A DNA stretch of 64,000 nucleotides from positions 56,057 to 120,056 of the forward strand of contig BPGT01000007.1 in NCBI GenBank assembly GCA_026003175.1, in the 5' to 3' direction. Made by a program: the position numbers and the translations under genes. Numbering within the stretch: position 1 is the stretch's first letter; each line of letters starts with the position of its first letter. Positions 8,951-18,404 of this stretch are shown here, in pieces. A model generated the notes under the pieces. It did no database searches and had not been told where the DNA came from. It saw only the letters and a list, made by a program, of their open reading frames with translations. Source of the DNA: Armatimonadota bacterium. Lineage in GTDB: Bacteria > Armatimonadota > HRBIN16.

Positions 8951-10282
8951 TCAATCCACCAGGAAGACCACTCGCCAGCGTTTCAGGAAGCCACTTTGCT
9001 TCTCTGCTTCCAGAATACGCTCTGCATCTCCGATAGAGATAACTGCCGTGTCCTTGCCCGCGCCTTTCACCTGTATCGGGCGGACGTATACCGGGTTATC
9101 GCCTGCTCGCTGGCTCTGTCCCTCCATTTTCACGAAGTCCGCGATACCATATTCCTGTATATAGTCCAGCGGTGGTAAATTATTCGGGTCAGGGTAAATC
9201 TGCTTACCGTTTGTGTCCACCACTACCGGGCTTATGCTGGGCCGCATTCCCAAGCCTTTGGTGTCAACGACCAGCCCCGTCCATGCGCTGTTGACGGTGA
9301 GTGTCATAGTTGATGGCTGTAACGAGGCTATTTGTGTGGTTGGAGGTGGAGGGGCAATCCGAGCCAGCAGCGCTGCTAACTGTCGGCGTTTAAGCACCTG
9401 ATGTGGTGAGGCTTCCTGAATGTCGCGGATATACCCTTGCTGCAGTGCCTGATAGACGTATGAGCGAGCCCAGGGAGGCAAAAGCGCCAGAGCACCTTCC
9501 GCATAAGGCTGTTCGGCAAACCGTTCCTGGGGAAGAGCCAGCCGCGTGAGCGCCACCACCGCACGCAAAGCGTTTATCATATCGCCGGGGCGTGAGGTGT
9601 CTATCTCCGACTTGCCTGCCCACTTCCGAAAAGAAGCGAAGCGAGAAAGCACGCGGGCAAAATCTCCTACTGTCACCGGCTTATCGGGCAAGAAATGGCC
9701 GTCTGGCGTACCCTGCATCCAACCCTGTTGCACCACGTACAAAATGTCGGGGTCGTCATCGATGTCTACCGGTTCCCGACTTGCAGGCGTTCTATTAGCA
9801 GGAGATGTTTCAGAAGAAGCCAGCTCCGTCCCTGTTAAACGCAGGTGCAAGCGGTTCGCGAGGTCGCCAAGCAGGTTAAATAGGTCGTCGAGCCTACCCT
9901 GCACGTTTTCCGCACGTCCTGCCATCACTTTGCCGCTATGCACGTCCACTACCCGCGCGTTGATGACTATCTGATTGGCACGCACATAGAAGCTTCCTAC
10001 GATGATGGCATCCGCACCAATCAGCTTGCCCACCCGCTTGGCTTGCGAGGGCTCCGTCAAGCCGGCATGTTGTAAGCGCAGTTCGCGCAACGCCTGTCCC
10101 AGTTGTGAACGTTCCACCAGCGTAATTTGGTCGGACTTGGCAAGGTCTGTGCCGAGTATTTCGGCAATTTGCTGTCCAATCTCGGCGGGTTTGCCCACAA
10201 AGTCGCTGACTGCGATGACCTCCCCCGCAGCATGGACCATCCCGGCACAGAGCAGGAGACCTAGCAGCCATAGCCGCCACAT
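8951..10282 (-). CDS. CsgG/FlgO-like protein with SLH segments and shared C-terminal domain
   Basis: A 443-aa protein with a signal peptide (ending VHA). Residues about 22-155 form a CsgG/FlgO-type domain (VIAVSDFVGKP, LVERSQLGQALRELRLQ, IIVGSF). About 180-310 carry two S-layer-homology-like segments, one with DGHFLPDKPVT. The last 105 residues match the C-terminus of the LPP20-like protein at 6900-7790. SLH segments bind cell-wall polymers, so the protein may anchor an outer-membrane secretion or ring complex to peptidoglycan. It is second in the operon. Length exceeds CsgG (about 277 aa) because of the added domains. Confidence 0.65.
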   Translation of the reverse strand: MWRLWLLGLLLCAGMVHAAGEVIAVSDFVGKPAEIGQQIAEILGTDLAKSDQITLVERSQLGQALRELRLQHAGLTEPSQAKRVGKLIGADAIIVGSFYVRANQIVINARVVDVHSGKVMAGRAENVQGRLDDLFNLLGDLANRLHLRLTGTELASSETSPANRTPASREPVDIDDDPDILYVVQQGWMQGTPDGHFLPDKPVTVGDFARVLSRFASFRKWAGKSEIDTSRPGDMINALRAVVALTRLALPQERFAEQPYAEGALALLPPWARSYVYQALQQGYIRDIQEASPHQVLKRRQLAALLARIAPPPPTTQIASLQPSTMTLTVNSAWTGLVVDTKGLGMRPSISPVVVDTNGKQIYPDPNNLPPLDYIQEYGIADFVKMEGQSQRAGDNPVYVRPIQVKGAGKDTAVISIGDAERILEAEKQSGFLKRWRVVFLVD

Positions 10283-10308
10283 AACACATCCTCCTTTCTA
10301 GTCTAGGT

Positions 10309-11310
10309 TTATCGTGCCCCCGCAGTTACAGACGGTACTGCCCCAGCAGGCGTTATCTTGTGCTGTAGTTGCTCTTCCGCCAGCTTCAGCAGCAACGCAA
10401 ACTGGGCGCGGGTGAGGGGCTTACGCGGCGTATTGCCCAGCCACGCCGTTGCCCAATCGGGCACGTCCAGGAAGTAAGCAGGTTTGCCAGTAACCAGCGT
10501 ATCCAGAGTGCGTGCTGCTTCTACCCGGCTGATGTTGCCAGTACCATCGCCCTGGGGGAAATAACGTGTATCATCCTTCCCGTAGCGCCTGGCAAGGCGG
10601 CGCAGGATTTCATAGAAATAACGCTCAGTGACCGGCTCGTACGGACGAAACGAGCCATCGGCATACAGGCGCATCCAGCCCTTCATCAGCACGTAGGCGA
10701 TGGCGGCGCTCTCCGACAGATTCTCCCAGTCGGGTGCCGGTACGGACGGAACGGCTCTCGTAGAGGGCGCGGGCGGCTCCGTTGCTGAGGGCTGAGGAGG
10801 CGGCTCCGTGAAGCCCGGCAGGCTTTCGCTGGTCAGCTGGTAATGCAGGCGGTTTGCCAGTTCATGTGCCAGTGCGAAAAGCTCGTCGTTCCAGCCTTCG
10901 GTATTCACCGCTGCCCCTGCGTATAGCGCGCCGGTGCGTACGTCCAGTACACGAGCGTTCAGAATCACCCGTTGCTCGTTGATACTCACGCTGCCGACTA
11001 CCACGTGCGTCGCACCGATGATTTTGCCTGCACGTGCCATATCGCCGGTCTCGGTCAGTCCCGTCTTTTGCAGACGCAGTTCGCTCAGCGCCTGTCGTAG
11101 CTGCGCCCGCTCTACCAGCGTGAGTTTGCGCGATTTGGCGAGGTCGGTCAAGACAGTTTCGGTCACTGCCTGGCAGAGCGTGGGATTGTCACCTGTGAAA
11201 TCAGAAACCGCCAGCACCGGAGCGGCTTGTCCGTTGCTCCGCGCCGAGACGCCGCTGACGACGAGGGCGAGCAGCAGGTAAAGTGATAGCTTGCGAACCA
11301 ATGTTTTCAC
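10309..11310 (-). CDS. CsgG/FlgO-like protein with SLH segments
   Basis: A 333-aa paralogue of the neighbouring downstream gene. It has a signal peptide (ending SVSA), a CsgG/FlgO-like domain (about residues 30-160: VLAVSDFTGDNP, LVERAQLRQALSELRLQ, VVVGSV), a Pro-rich linker and two SLH-like segments (about 195-310, one with DGSFRPYEPVT). It lacks the C-terminal domain of its paralogue. The start is a GTG at 11310 preceded by a purine-rich GGGAGGGGAG. It is first in the operon and divergent from the xylanase gene, with the shared control region at 11311-11449. Function in envelope assembly is inferred. Confidence 0.65.
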   Translation of the reverse strand: MKTLVRKLSLYLLLALVVSGVSARSNGQAAPVLAVSDFTGDNPTLCQAVTETVLTDLAKSRKLTLVERAQLRQALSELRLQKTGLTETGDMARAGKIIGATHVVVGSVSINEQRVILNARVLDVRTGALYAGAAVNTEGWNDELFALAHELANRLHYQLTSESLPGFTEPPPQPSATEPPAPSTRAVPSVPAPDWENLSESAAIAYVLMKGWMRLYADGSFRPYEPVTERYFYEILRRLARRYGKDDTRYFPQGDGTGNISRVEAARTLDTLVTGKPAYFLDVPDWATAWLGNTPRKPLTRAQFALLLKLAEEQLQHKITPAGAVPSVTAGAR

Positions 11311-11449
11311 CTCCCCTCCCGGGATATCTCAGTTATACTACGTGCAGCGAGTGTTGTCAATCCTGTCCTGCCCCCATAAAGGAATGGGCGATAGCAAGGT
11401 CAAAAAGTTGTACCGCTTCATTTCGCTTGTTAGCACAGGAGGTTGCCAG

Positions 11450-12655
11450 ATGAACGCGCAGGATTTGCTGGTTACTGCCGATAGTCGCATTGAGAAGATT
11501 CGCAAGGCAGATGTCACCGTGAGAGTGGTAGACAGGCAAGGGAAGCCTGTTGCGGGCGCGCAGGTAGAGATGCAGCAAACGCGCCACGCTTTCCTGTTTG
11601 GCTGTAATATCTTCCCCCTGTTCAACTATCAGGGTGAGCAGCACGAGAAGTACGGCAGCCAGTTCGCTGCCCTGCTGAATTACGCCACACAGGCTTTCTA
11701 CTGGGGGGCATACGAACCGGAGCGCGGCCGCAAAGGGCGCGATTTGCAGGAGCGTATCGCCCGCTGGTGCCAGCAACGCGGCATTGCCACCAAGGGGCAC
11801 CCGCTGGTGTGGCACGAGGTCTATCCTCGCTGGGCACCCAACGAGGTGGACGAGGTCAAACTGCTGTTACGCGAGCGGGTCAGGGAGATTGTCTCACAGT
11901 TTAAGGGGTTGATAGACCGCTGGGACGTGGTGAACGAAGCCACGGTAGCCACCCGATTCAACAACGGCGTGGGCAACTGGGTCAAGCGCGACGGCGCCGC
12001 AGCAGTGGTGACAGAGTGCCTGCAATGGGCACGAGAGGCGAATCCCAAAGCCACCCTGCTGTACAACGACTTCAACATCAGCCCCGCTTTCGAGCAGCTG
12101 GTGGAGGAGCTGATACGACGCAAGGCACCTCTCGATGCTATCGGCATCCAATCGCACATGCACGGAGGCGAGTGGCCGCTGGAGCGGGCGTGGCAGGTAT
12201 GTGAAACCTATTCGCGCTTCGGCAAACCGTTGCACTTCACCGAGACGACCGTGTTGTCGGGCGAGCACGGCTACGAGCGTCCCCGCCCCTGGCCCACGAC
12301 GCCCGAGGGCGAGGCACGTCAGGCGGATTACGTGGAGAAGTTCTATACAATTCTTTTCTCACACCCCGCCGTGGAAGCCATCACCTGGTGGGACTTTATG
12401 GACGGCGGCTGGCAGGGCGCACCTGCAGGACTGGTACGAGCCGACCTCAGCCCGAAGCCGGTGTACCATCGCCTCATGAGGCTCATTAAGGGTAAATGGT
12501 GGACGCAAGACACGACGCGTACTAACGCACGCGGCGAGGCGAAAATGCGCGGCTTTCTGGGTGATTATCGGGTGACGGTGAGCGCGTCCGCTGGCAAGCG
12601 CACACAACAGTTCACCCTGAAGCGAGGCAAGAACGAGTGGGTGGTCAAGCTGTAG
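11450..12655 (+). CDS. GH10 endo-1,4-beta-xylanase
   Basis: A 401-aa enzyme predicted to cut internal beta-1,4-xylosidic bonds. After an N-terminal carbohydrate-binding-like region (about residues 20-55, DVTVRVVDRQGKPVAGAQV), the GH10 barrel shows the acid/base in WDVVNEA (Glu163) and the nucleophile in HFTETT (Glu265), plus WWDFMDG near the end. The ATG at 11450 has AGGAGG seven bases upstream, which decides the start over an in-frame ATG 159 bases earlier. No signal peptide is visible from this start, so it may act inside the cell or leave by another route. It fits with the arabinofuranosidase at the left edge in arabinoxylan use. Confidence 0.88.
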   Translation: MNAQDLLVTADSRIEKIRKADVTVRVVDRQGKPVAGAQVEMQQTRHAFLFGCNIFPLFNYQGEQHEKYGSQFAALLNYATQAFYWGAYEPERGRKGRDLQERIARWCQQRGIATKGHPLVWHEVYPRWAPNEVDEVKLLLRERVREIVSQFKGLIDRWDVVNEATVATRFNNGVGNWVKRDGAAAVVTECLQWAREANPKATLLYNDFNISPAFEQLVEELIRRKAPLDAIGIQSHMHGGEWPLERAWQVCETYSRFGKPLHFTETTVLSGEHGYERPRPWPTTPEGEARQADYVEKFYTILFSHPAVEAITWWDFMDGGWQGAPAGLVRADLSPKPVYHRLMRLIKGKWWTQDTTRTNARGEAKMRGFLGDYRVTVSASAGKRTQQFTLKRGKNEWVVKL

Positions 12656-12680
12656 GATAGTATCCATCGGCAGAAGGGCG

Positions 12681-12719
12681 CGCTCCGTGCACCACGAACA
12701 TCGCGGCTGCGACGGAGCG
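12681..12719. terminator. Inverted repeat between convergent genes
   Basis: CGCTCCGT and its complement ACGGAGCG, 23 bases apart, lie between the convergent xylanase and gmhA genes and are followed on the plus strand by GTCTTTCC. A weak terminator is plausible. Confidence 0.35.
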
Positions 12720-12748
12720 TGTCTTTCCGCTTTGTACCTATCGGCGTG

Positions 12749-13321
12749 CTACACTCTTCCCGCGATACGCTCCCGCATCCCCGAAAAGAAGAGATGCACA
12801 AGTATCATGTGCACGTCCTCAATCTGCTGCATGTTCTCGCAGGGCACAATGATGCTCTCATGCGCGATAGCCGCTAATTTGCCGCCGCGGTAGCCCGTCA
12901 GCCCGATAGTATGCGCTCCCTGCTCTTTCGCTGCCTCCACTGCCCGCAGCACGTTGGGCGAGTTACCGCTCCCGCTGATGGCAATCAGCACGTCGCCTTT
13001 GTCCAGCCAGGTGCGCACCTGCGGCGCGAACACGTTGGTATAATCGGTGTCGTTTGCCCATGCGGTGATAATAGGAATGCTATCGGTGAGGGCGAGGCAA
13101 CGAAACGGTTTGCCGAAGAGGTCATACAGGCATTTCTGGAAATCATTGGCGATATGGGAGGCGGTGGACGCGCTTCCTCCGTTGCCCACAAGCGCAAGCG
13201 TACCCCCCCGCTGATACAGGTCTACCAAGCGCAAGACAATGCTTTCTACTTGCTCGACAGGAACCTGCGAGACGAGGTGCTGTACGGTATCCAGGTATTC
13301 GGTAAGGTATGTTTTCAACAT
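12749..13321 (-). CDS. gmhA: Sedoheptulose-7-phosphate isomerase
   Basis: A 190-aa SIS-domain protein that converts D-sedoheptulose 7-phosphate to D-glycero-D-manno-heptose 7-phosphate, the first step of ADP- or GDP-heptose synthesis. The SIS phosphosugar-binding signatures are seen (VGNGGSASTASH near residue 45 and ISGSGNSPNV near residue 115), and the length is typical of GmhA. It lies 37 bp downstream of nuoN on the same strand and is possibly co-transcribed with it. Heptose kinase hldA is 5 kb away on the same strand, beyond nuoLMN. Other SIS isomerases are less likely given the hldA neighbour. Confidence 0.83.
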   Translation of the reverse strand: MLKTYLTEYLDTVQHLVSQVPVEQVESIVLRLVDLYQRGGTLALVGNGGSASTASHIANDFQKCLYDLFGKPFRCLALTDSIPIITAWANDTDYTNVFAPQVRTWLDKGDVLIAISGSGNSPNVLRAVEAAKEQGAHTIGLTGYRGGKLAAIAHESIIVPCENMQQIEDVHMILVHLFFSGMRERIAGRV

Positions 13322-13358
13322 GTGTCCCCTCCGCTCCAGAGTCTATCGCCATTATACC

Positions 13359-14813
13359 TTACCGTTGCGTATGTTGTATCGCCGTACGTGGCGGAAGGGT
13401 AAGGAAGGTGGAGGCGTGGCTCCACTCCAGCCAGGGGCGTGGGTATAAGCCGATAAGTGCGGTTGCCACAACGCAGATAGCGATGGTGGTGCTGAGCGAA
13501 CGAGGTACGCGGAAGGGTGTCTCCTCCTCAGGCGCGTCGATGAACATCCGCTTGGCGACCATCAAGTAGTAGTATAGCGCGATAACGCTGGTGATTGCGC
13601 CGATAAGCACAAGCGCATAATGCCCCTCAGAGGCCCCTGCCCAGAACAGGAGGAGCTTGCCCCAAAACCCCGCCAGCGGAGGAATACCGCCCAACGACAG
13701 CAGGAATATCAGCATCGAAAACGCCAGAGCAGGAGAGCGGTAGCGCAAGCCGCGCAGAGCGTCTATCTCCTCTGACCCCACGTTACCCTGAATCGCCTGC
13801 GCCACAAAGAACGCTCCGGCGTTGGCAAACGCGTACAGCAGCAGGTAGAAGAGGGTCGCGCCCAATCCCAGTTCCACACCTGATACCACTGCCACCAGCA
13901 GGTATCCTGCCTGCGCCACACTGGAGTAAGCGAGCAATCGCTTCAGGCTGCTTTGCGCCAGCGCGACGAGATTACCCAGCACCATGCTCAGCGCAGAAAG
14001 AGCAACAAGCACCATCACCCAAACATCCTCCGCGCCGTGCAGCCCGATAATCAGCAGGCGCAGCAAGGCGGCGAACCCGGCGGTTTTTGACGCGGTAGAA
14101 AGGAACGCGCTGATAGGCGTGGGCGCGCCCTGGTACACATCCGCCACCCACAGGTGAAACGGCGCGGCGGTAATTTTGAATGCCAGCCCACCGATAACCA
14201 GTATCATACCGAGCATTCCCAGCAATCCCGTCCGGCCCGCAGACAGTTGATTGTAGAGTGTGGTACCGTGCGCCCCATACACCAGGCTGATGCCATACAG
14301 TAGAATTGCCGAGGATGTTGCGCTGACGATGAGCAGCTTCAGTGCCGCTTCGCCGCTGCGTGGGTCGGTTTTACGGTGTCCGGCGAGGGCGAACAGGCTG
14401 ACCGTGCCGATTTCCAGCGTGATATATAACGTCAGTAGACTGCCTGCGGAACAAATCAGCGTGAAACCCAGTGCGCTCAGCAGCAGCAGCGCGTAGTAGC
14501 TGCCGCGGTCACCGGTCTTTTGCCACTCTTCGCAACACACCGAGGACAGGCAGACGAGAGCGCCAATCATCATCAGCAGCGAGGTTAACATGCGGGCGTA
14601 GCCATCCCAAACATACATCCCTTGCCACAGCTCGCCGTCCATCGCCGCCCAACTGGACAACGCGGCGCCAATAGCGAACACTCCTGCTGCTGTCCACCCT
14701 CCCGCGTGCCATCGTCGCGGCGCGATACCTTCTACCAGCAGCACCAGCAGGGTGCCCGCGAGTAGCCACAGATGAGGCAAGGTCAGATTCAAGATGTCTG
14801 TCCAGCTCGCCAT
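13359..14813 (-). CDS. nuoN: NADH-quinone oxidoreductase subunit N
   Basis: A 484-aa polytopic membrane protein of the proton-pumping arm of complex I, with about 14 hydrophobic helices. Antiporter-like signatures are clear, for example APFHLWVADVYQGAPTPISA in the middle and LAYSSVAQAGY. It follows nuoM by 6 bp, completing the order nuoL-nuoM-nuoN. The other complex I subunits are outside the window or elsewhere in the genome. Confidence 0.93.
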   Translation of the reverse strand: MASWTDILNLTLPHLWLLAGTLLVLLVEGIAPRRWHAGGWTAAGVFAIGAALSSWAAMDGELWQGMYVWDGYARMLTSLLMMIGALVCLSSVCCEEWQKTGDRGSYYALLLLSALGFTLICSAGSLLTLYITLEIGTVSLFALAGHRKTDPRSGEAALKLLIVSATSSAILLYGISLVYGAHGTTLYNQLSAGRTGLLGMLGMILVIGGLAFKITAAPFHLWVADVYQGAPTPISAFLSTASKTAGFAALLRLLIIGLHGAEDVWVMVLVALSALSMVLGNLVALAQSSLKRLLAYSSVAQAGYLLVAVVSGVELGLGATLFYLLLYAFANAGAFFVAQAIQGNVGSEEIDALRGLRYRSPALAFSMLIFLLSLGGIPPLAGFWGKLLLFWAGASEGHYALVLIGAITSVIALYYYLMVAKRMFIDAPEEETPFRVPRSLSTTIAICVVATALIGLYPRPWLEWSHASTFLTLPPRTAIQHTQR

Positions 14814-14819
14814 CGTTTT

Positions 14820-16298
14820 TTACACCTTCCCAAGCAGTTTCAGGTAGTCATACACACCCACATTCAGGAAGTCAGTTAGTAATCGGGGCACTATGCCCGT
14901 GATAATCAGAATAGATCCCAGCACCACCAGAGCTACCCACTCGGTTGTGCGGGCGTCAGGTAGGTCATCGTAGCCTTCGGGACGTTTGCCCAGAAAGACC
15001 TTCTGCACCACGCGCAGCACATAGGTAGCGGTGATCACGATGCCCGCCACGCCGATGTATGTCATCCACGGGTAGCTCTTCCAGACACCCCAGAAGGTGA
15101 GAAACTCCGCCACAAACCCACTGGTGCCGGGCAAGCCGAACGAGGAAAGCCCGCCTATCACAAACGCCACCGCGATACCCGGCATCTTTTCGGCAAAGCC
15201 GCCCATCCTCAGGATGTCGCGCGTGTGCGACTTTTCGTACACCAGTCCTACCAGCGCGAAAAACAGCCCCGTCATGATACCGTGCGCGAACATCTGCAGA
15301 GTGGAGCCTGTGAGGCTGACAGCGTTCATGCCTGCCAACCCCAGCATGACGACGCCCATGTGACTCACGCTGGAGTAGGCAATAACGTATTTCAGGTCGG
15401 TTTGCCCCATCGCGCTGAACGCGCCGTAGATGATATTGACCACCGCGATAGTGCCCATCAGCGGCGCCCAGTAATGTGCGCCTTCGGGCAGCAGGCTCAT
15501 ACCCACGCGCAGCACGCCGAACGCTCCCAATTTCATCAGCACGCCCGCGTGCAGCATACTCACCGCCGTCGGAGCGCTGGCGTGTCCGTCGGGCGACCAG
15601 GTATGTAGTGGCCAGATGCCCGCCAGAATACCAAAACCCACATAGAAAAGCAGGAACAGGATGCGCTGCTGTTCAGGGGTGAACTTTGCTGTCTTCAGCA
15701 GCTCAGGGATATCGAAGGTCTGTGTGGGGCTGAGGAAGTACACTGCCAGCATCCCCACCAGAATGAACGCGCTACCCAACAACAGGTACAGGGTCAGCTT
15801 CATGGCGGAGTACTCTTTCCTGCCCGTGCCCCAGATACCGATGAGCAGGTACATCGGCAGCACCGCAATCTCGTAGAACAGGAAGAAGAAGAACAGGTCT
15901 ATCGAGACGAAGACCCCAAATACGCCCGTGACCAGAAAGAGCAGCAGCGAGAGGAAGTCTTTGGTGCGATATTCTACAGTCCATGAGGCAAACACGCCGG
16001 TGAAGATGATGAAGGCGGTCAACAGCACCAGGGTAATGCTGACGCCATCCACGCCCAGATGATAACTGACCCCCGCCAGCGGCACCCACTCGAGGCGTTC
16101 CTCGAACTGGATACCCCCTTTAGCGAAGTCGAAACGGAAGCACAACCACAGTGAGATAAGCAGTGTAATGCTTGTTGCTACGGCAGCCATCACCCGGATA
16201 ACGGTCTTGTGCTCTGGCGGTACCAGCAAGATGAGCAGACAGGTGATAAAGGGCACCAATATCGTTAGCGATAGCGCATGTTTTGCAATCCACTCCAT
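14820..16298 (-). CDS. nuoM: NADH-quinone oxidoreductase subunit M
   Basis: A 492-aa polytopic antiporter-like subunit of complex I. Seen: YHLGVDGVSITLVLLTAF near residue 80, FYEIAVLPMYLLIGIWG (with the conserved Glu of helix 5) near residue 140, PLHTWSPDGHASAPTAVSML near residue 230 and YSSVSHMG near residue 310. It couples quinone reduction to proton pumping in the inner membrane. It sits 16 bp after nuoL and 6 bp before nuoN, in one operon. Confidence 0.95.
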   Translation of the reverse strand: MEWIAKHALSLTILVPFITCLLILLVPPEHKTVIRVMAAVATSITLLISLWLCFRFDFAKGGIQFEERLEWVPLAGVSYHLGVDGVSITLVLLTAFIIFTGVFASWTVEYRTKDFLSLLLFLVTGVFGVFVSIDLFFFFLFYEIAVLPMYLLIGIWGTGRKEYSAMKLTLYLLLGSAFILVGMLAVYFLSPTQTFDIPELLKTAKFTPEQQRILFLLFYVGFGILAGIWPLHTWSPDGHASAPTAVSMLHAGVLMKLGAFGVLRVGMSLLPEGAHYWAPLMGTIAVVNIIYGAFSAMGQTDLKYVIAYSSVSHMGVVMLGLAGMNAVSLTGSTLQMFAHGIMTGLFFALVGLVYEKSHTRDILRMGGFAEKMPGIAVAFVIGGLSSFGLPGTSGFVAEFLTFWGVWKSYPWMTYIGVAGIVITATYVLRVVQKVFLGKRPEGYDDLPDARTTEWVALVVLGSILIITGIVPRLLTDFLNVGVYDYLKLLGKV

Positions 16299-16314
16299 AA
16301 CAGCTCATCACCTC

Positions 16315-18207
16315 TTACTGGAAACGGTTCAGGACGGCGGCAACGGTTGCTAGAATACTCAGTACCAGCACCAACACGTAGAACTGCGCCTGACCGTTGG
16401 TGAGCCAGCGTAGACGTGCGCCGGTAGCTCCTGTGAACCAGGCAACGGCGTTCACGATGCCGTCCACCACGTGCCTGTCAAACCAGGCTATCATGCGGGC
16501 TGTTAACAGCACCGCTCGCGCCACGATGAAGGTGAAGAAATCGTCCACGAACCACTTGCGTTCGAGCAGGATGTAAGCCGGCGCGGGGAGACGCTCCTGC
16601 AACGGTTCTTTCCCCTGTGCCATGCGGTATACCTGATAGCCTGCGAGGATGCCGATGAGCGCTATCAACGTTGCGGAGGCAGCCAGAGGTAGGGAAGAGC
16701 TGGCGTGACCGGTTGCCGGGTTCTCCAGTGCGGTGCGCACTGCGGACGCTCCGAGACCACCGACCGCTGCAGCAACCGCCAGCAGCAACAGCGGCACGGT
16801 CATGACGGCTGGAGACTCGTGGGCGTGTCGGGCGTGCTCGGTGCGAGGTTCGCCGAGAAAGGTCATTACCCACAGGCGCGTCATGTAGAAGGCGGTGAGC
16901 AGGGCGGTCGCCAGCCCTGCTGCAAAGGCGAAGGGGTGGTTGCCTCTCCACGCCGTCAGCAGGATTTCATCTTTGCTCCAGAAACCGCTCAGCGGGAAGA
17001 TACCAGCCAGTGCCAGCGCACCTACCAGTGCGGTGATTGCGGTGAGACGCATCTTGCCCCATAGTCCGCCCATCTCGCGCATATCCTGCGTGTGGGTGGC
17101 GTGAATCACGCTGCCCGCCGTGAGGAACAACAGTGACTTGAAGTAAGCGTGTGTGCCCAGATGAAACATTGCTGCTACGCGGTCACCCAGCCCCAGCGCC
17201 ATCATCATGTAGCCCAGCTGGCTGATGGTGGAGTAGGCGAGCACCCGTTTGATATCAAACTGTGCCACAGCAATAGTGGCTGCCATGAAAGCGGTAAAGC
17301 CGCCGATGAACGTTACCACCTGCATGGCGGTGTGTGCCGCTTCGAACAGGAAGAACATCCGCGCCACTAAAAATACCCCTGCGGCGACCATCGTGGCGGC
17401 ATGAATCAACGCGGAGACGGGAGTTGGACCTTCCATGGCATCGGGCAACCAGATGTGCAGGGGGAACTGCGCGCTTTTACCCACCGCACCGCAGAAGAAC
17501 AAAAGCGCTACCGCCGTCGCGAAGGTGGTTAGCGAGCCGAACAGCGGATGAAGATTGCCGTTAGCCACCTGCGCCTCGATCTGGTCTATCTGGAAAGTGC
17601 CCGCTGCATAAGAGAGCAGGATGAGACCGAGCAGGAAGCCCACATCCCCGAAGCGGGTCACCACAAAAGCCTTTTTCGCGGCGTTAGCGGCTTCGGGTTT
17701 GCGGTACCAAAAGCCGATAAGCAGATAGGAGCATAGCCCCACCAGTTCCCAGCTCATGTAAAGCAGCAGCAAGTTGTCGGCGATGACCAGTCCGAGCATC
17801 GCAGCGGTGAATAAAGCCATGACAGCAAAATAGCGGGCAAACCCCGCATCGCCCGCCATGTAACCCACCGAATACACCTGCACCGCAAGGCTAACGGTAC
17901 TGACGATGACCATCATCAGCGCGGACAACCCGTCCAGCCTCGCGCCGACGGAGATGCTCCAGTCGCCCGCTACCAACCACTTCGTCTGTGCGTGCAGACC
18001 GCTTGAGTAGTGACCCCATGCGGAAAGAGCGAGCATCGCACTCCACGCGACGGCGAGGATGGTGGGCAAAGCGGATACCCAGTGTGTGCTTCTTCGCGGC
18101 ACAAACAGCAGTGCCGTCAAGACGGAGGCAGCAACACACCATAGAGGCGCAGTCCAGAATTGTTCTGCCATACCTGTATCTACCTGTGTCGTTAAGGTAA
18201 AAAGCAT
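16315..18207 (-). CDS. nuoL: NADH-quinone oxidoreductase subunit L
   Basis: A 630-aa subunit L with the antiporter core (YMSWELVGLCSYLLIGFWY near residue 150, QFPLHIWLPDAMEGPTPVSA near residue 245, LAYSTISQLGYM near residue 325) and the longer C-terminus that forms the lateral helix in complex I. It is first in the nuoLMN block. The 197-bp gap upstream separates it from hldA on the same strand and could hold a promoter, but I see no clear one. Confidence 0.95.
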   Translation of the reverse strand: MLFTLTTQVDTGMAEQFWTAPLWCVAASVLTALLFVPRRSTHWVSALPTILAVAWSAMLALSAWGHYSSGLHAQTKWLVAGDWSISVGARLDGLSALMMVIVSTVSLAVQVYSVGYMAGDAGFARYFAVMALFTAAMLGLVIADNLLLLYMSWELVGLCSYLLIGFWYRKPEAANAAKKAFVVTRFGDVGFLLGLILLSYAAGTFQIDQIEAQVANGNLHPLFGSLTTFATAVALLFFCGAVGKSAQFPLHIWLPDAMEGPTPVSALIHAATMVAAGVFLVARMFFLFEAAHTAMQVVTFIGGFTAFMAATIAVAQFDIKRVLAYSTISQLGYMMMALGLGDRVAAMFHLGTHAYFKSLLFLTAGSVIHATHTQDMREMGGLWGKMRLTAITALVGALALAGIFPLSGFWSKDEILLTAWRGNHPFAFAAGLATALLTAFYMTRLWVMTFLGEPRTEHARHAHESPAVMTVPLLLLAVAAAVGGLGASAVRTALENPATGHASSSLPLAASATLIALIGILAGYQVYRMAQGKEPLQERLPAPAYILLERKWFVDDFFTFIVARAVLLTARMIAWFDRHVVDGIVNAVAWFTGATGARLRWLTNGQAQFYVLVLVLSILATVAAVLNRFQ

Positions 18208-18404
18208 TCCACCGCAGAGAGCGCAGGAGGACGCGGACTTTGCGTCCTTTGCATTCGCAGCGGTGCTTCAAACCGTTATCTACTATTTTATTCACTACGG
18301 ATATCCCTTAGTCCTTCAAATCGTACACACGACCGCGTGTTAGTATACCTCACAGAGTTGCAGAAAACCATTTTCAGCGGGCATGGTTGTTTCCTTCCGA
18401 TTCA

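Noticed and set aside
11291-11449. Longer N-terminus for the xylanase
   Set aside because: It overlaps the divergent gene's start and gives a non-signal, unlikely sequence; AGGAGG points to 11450.
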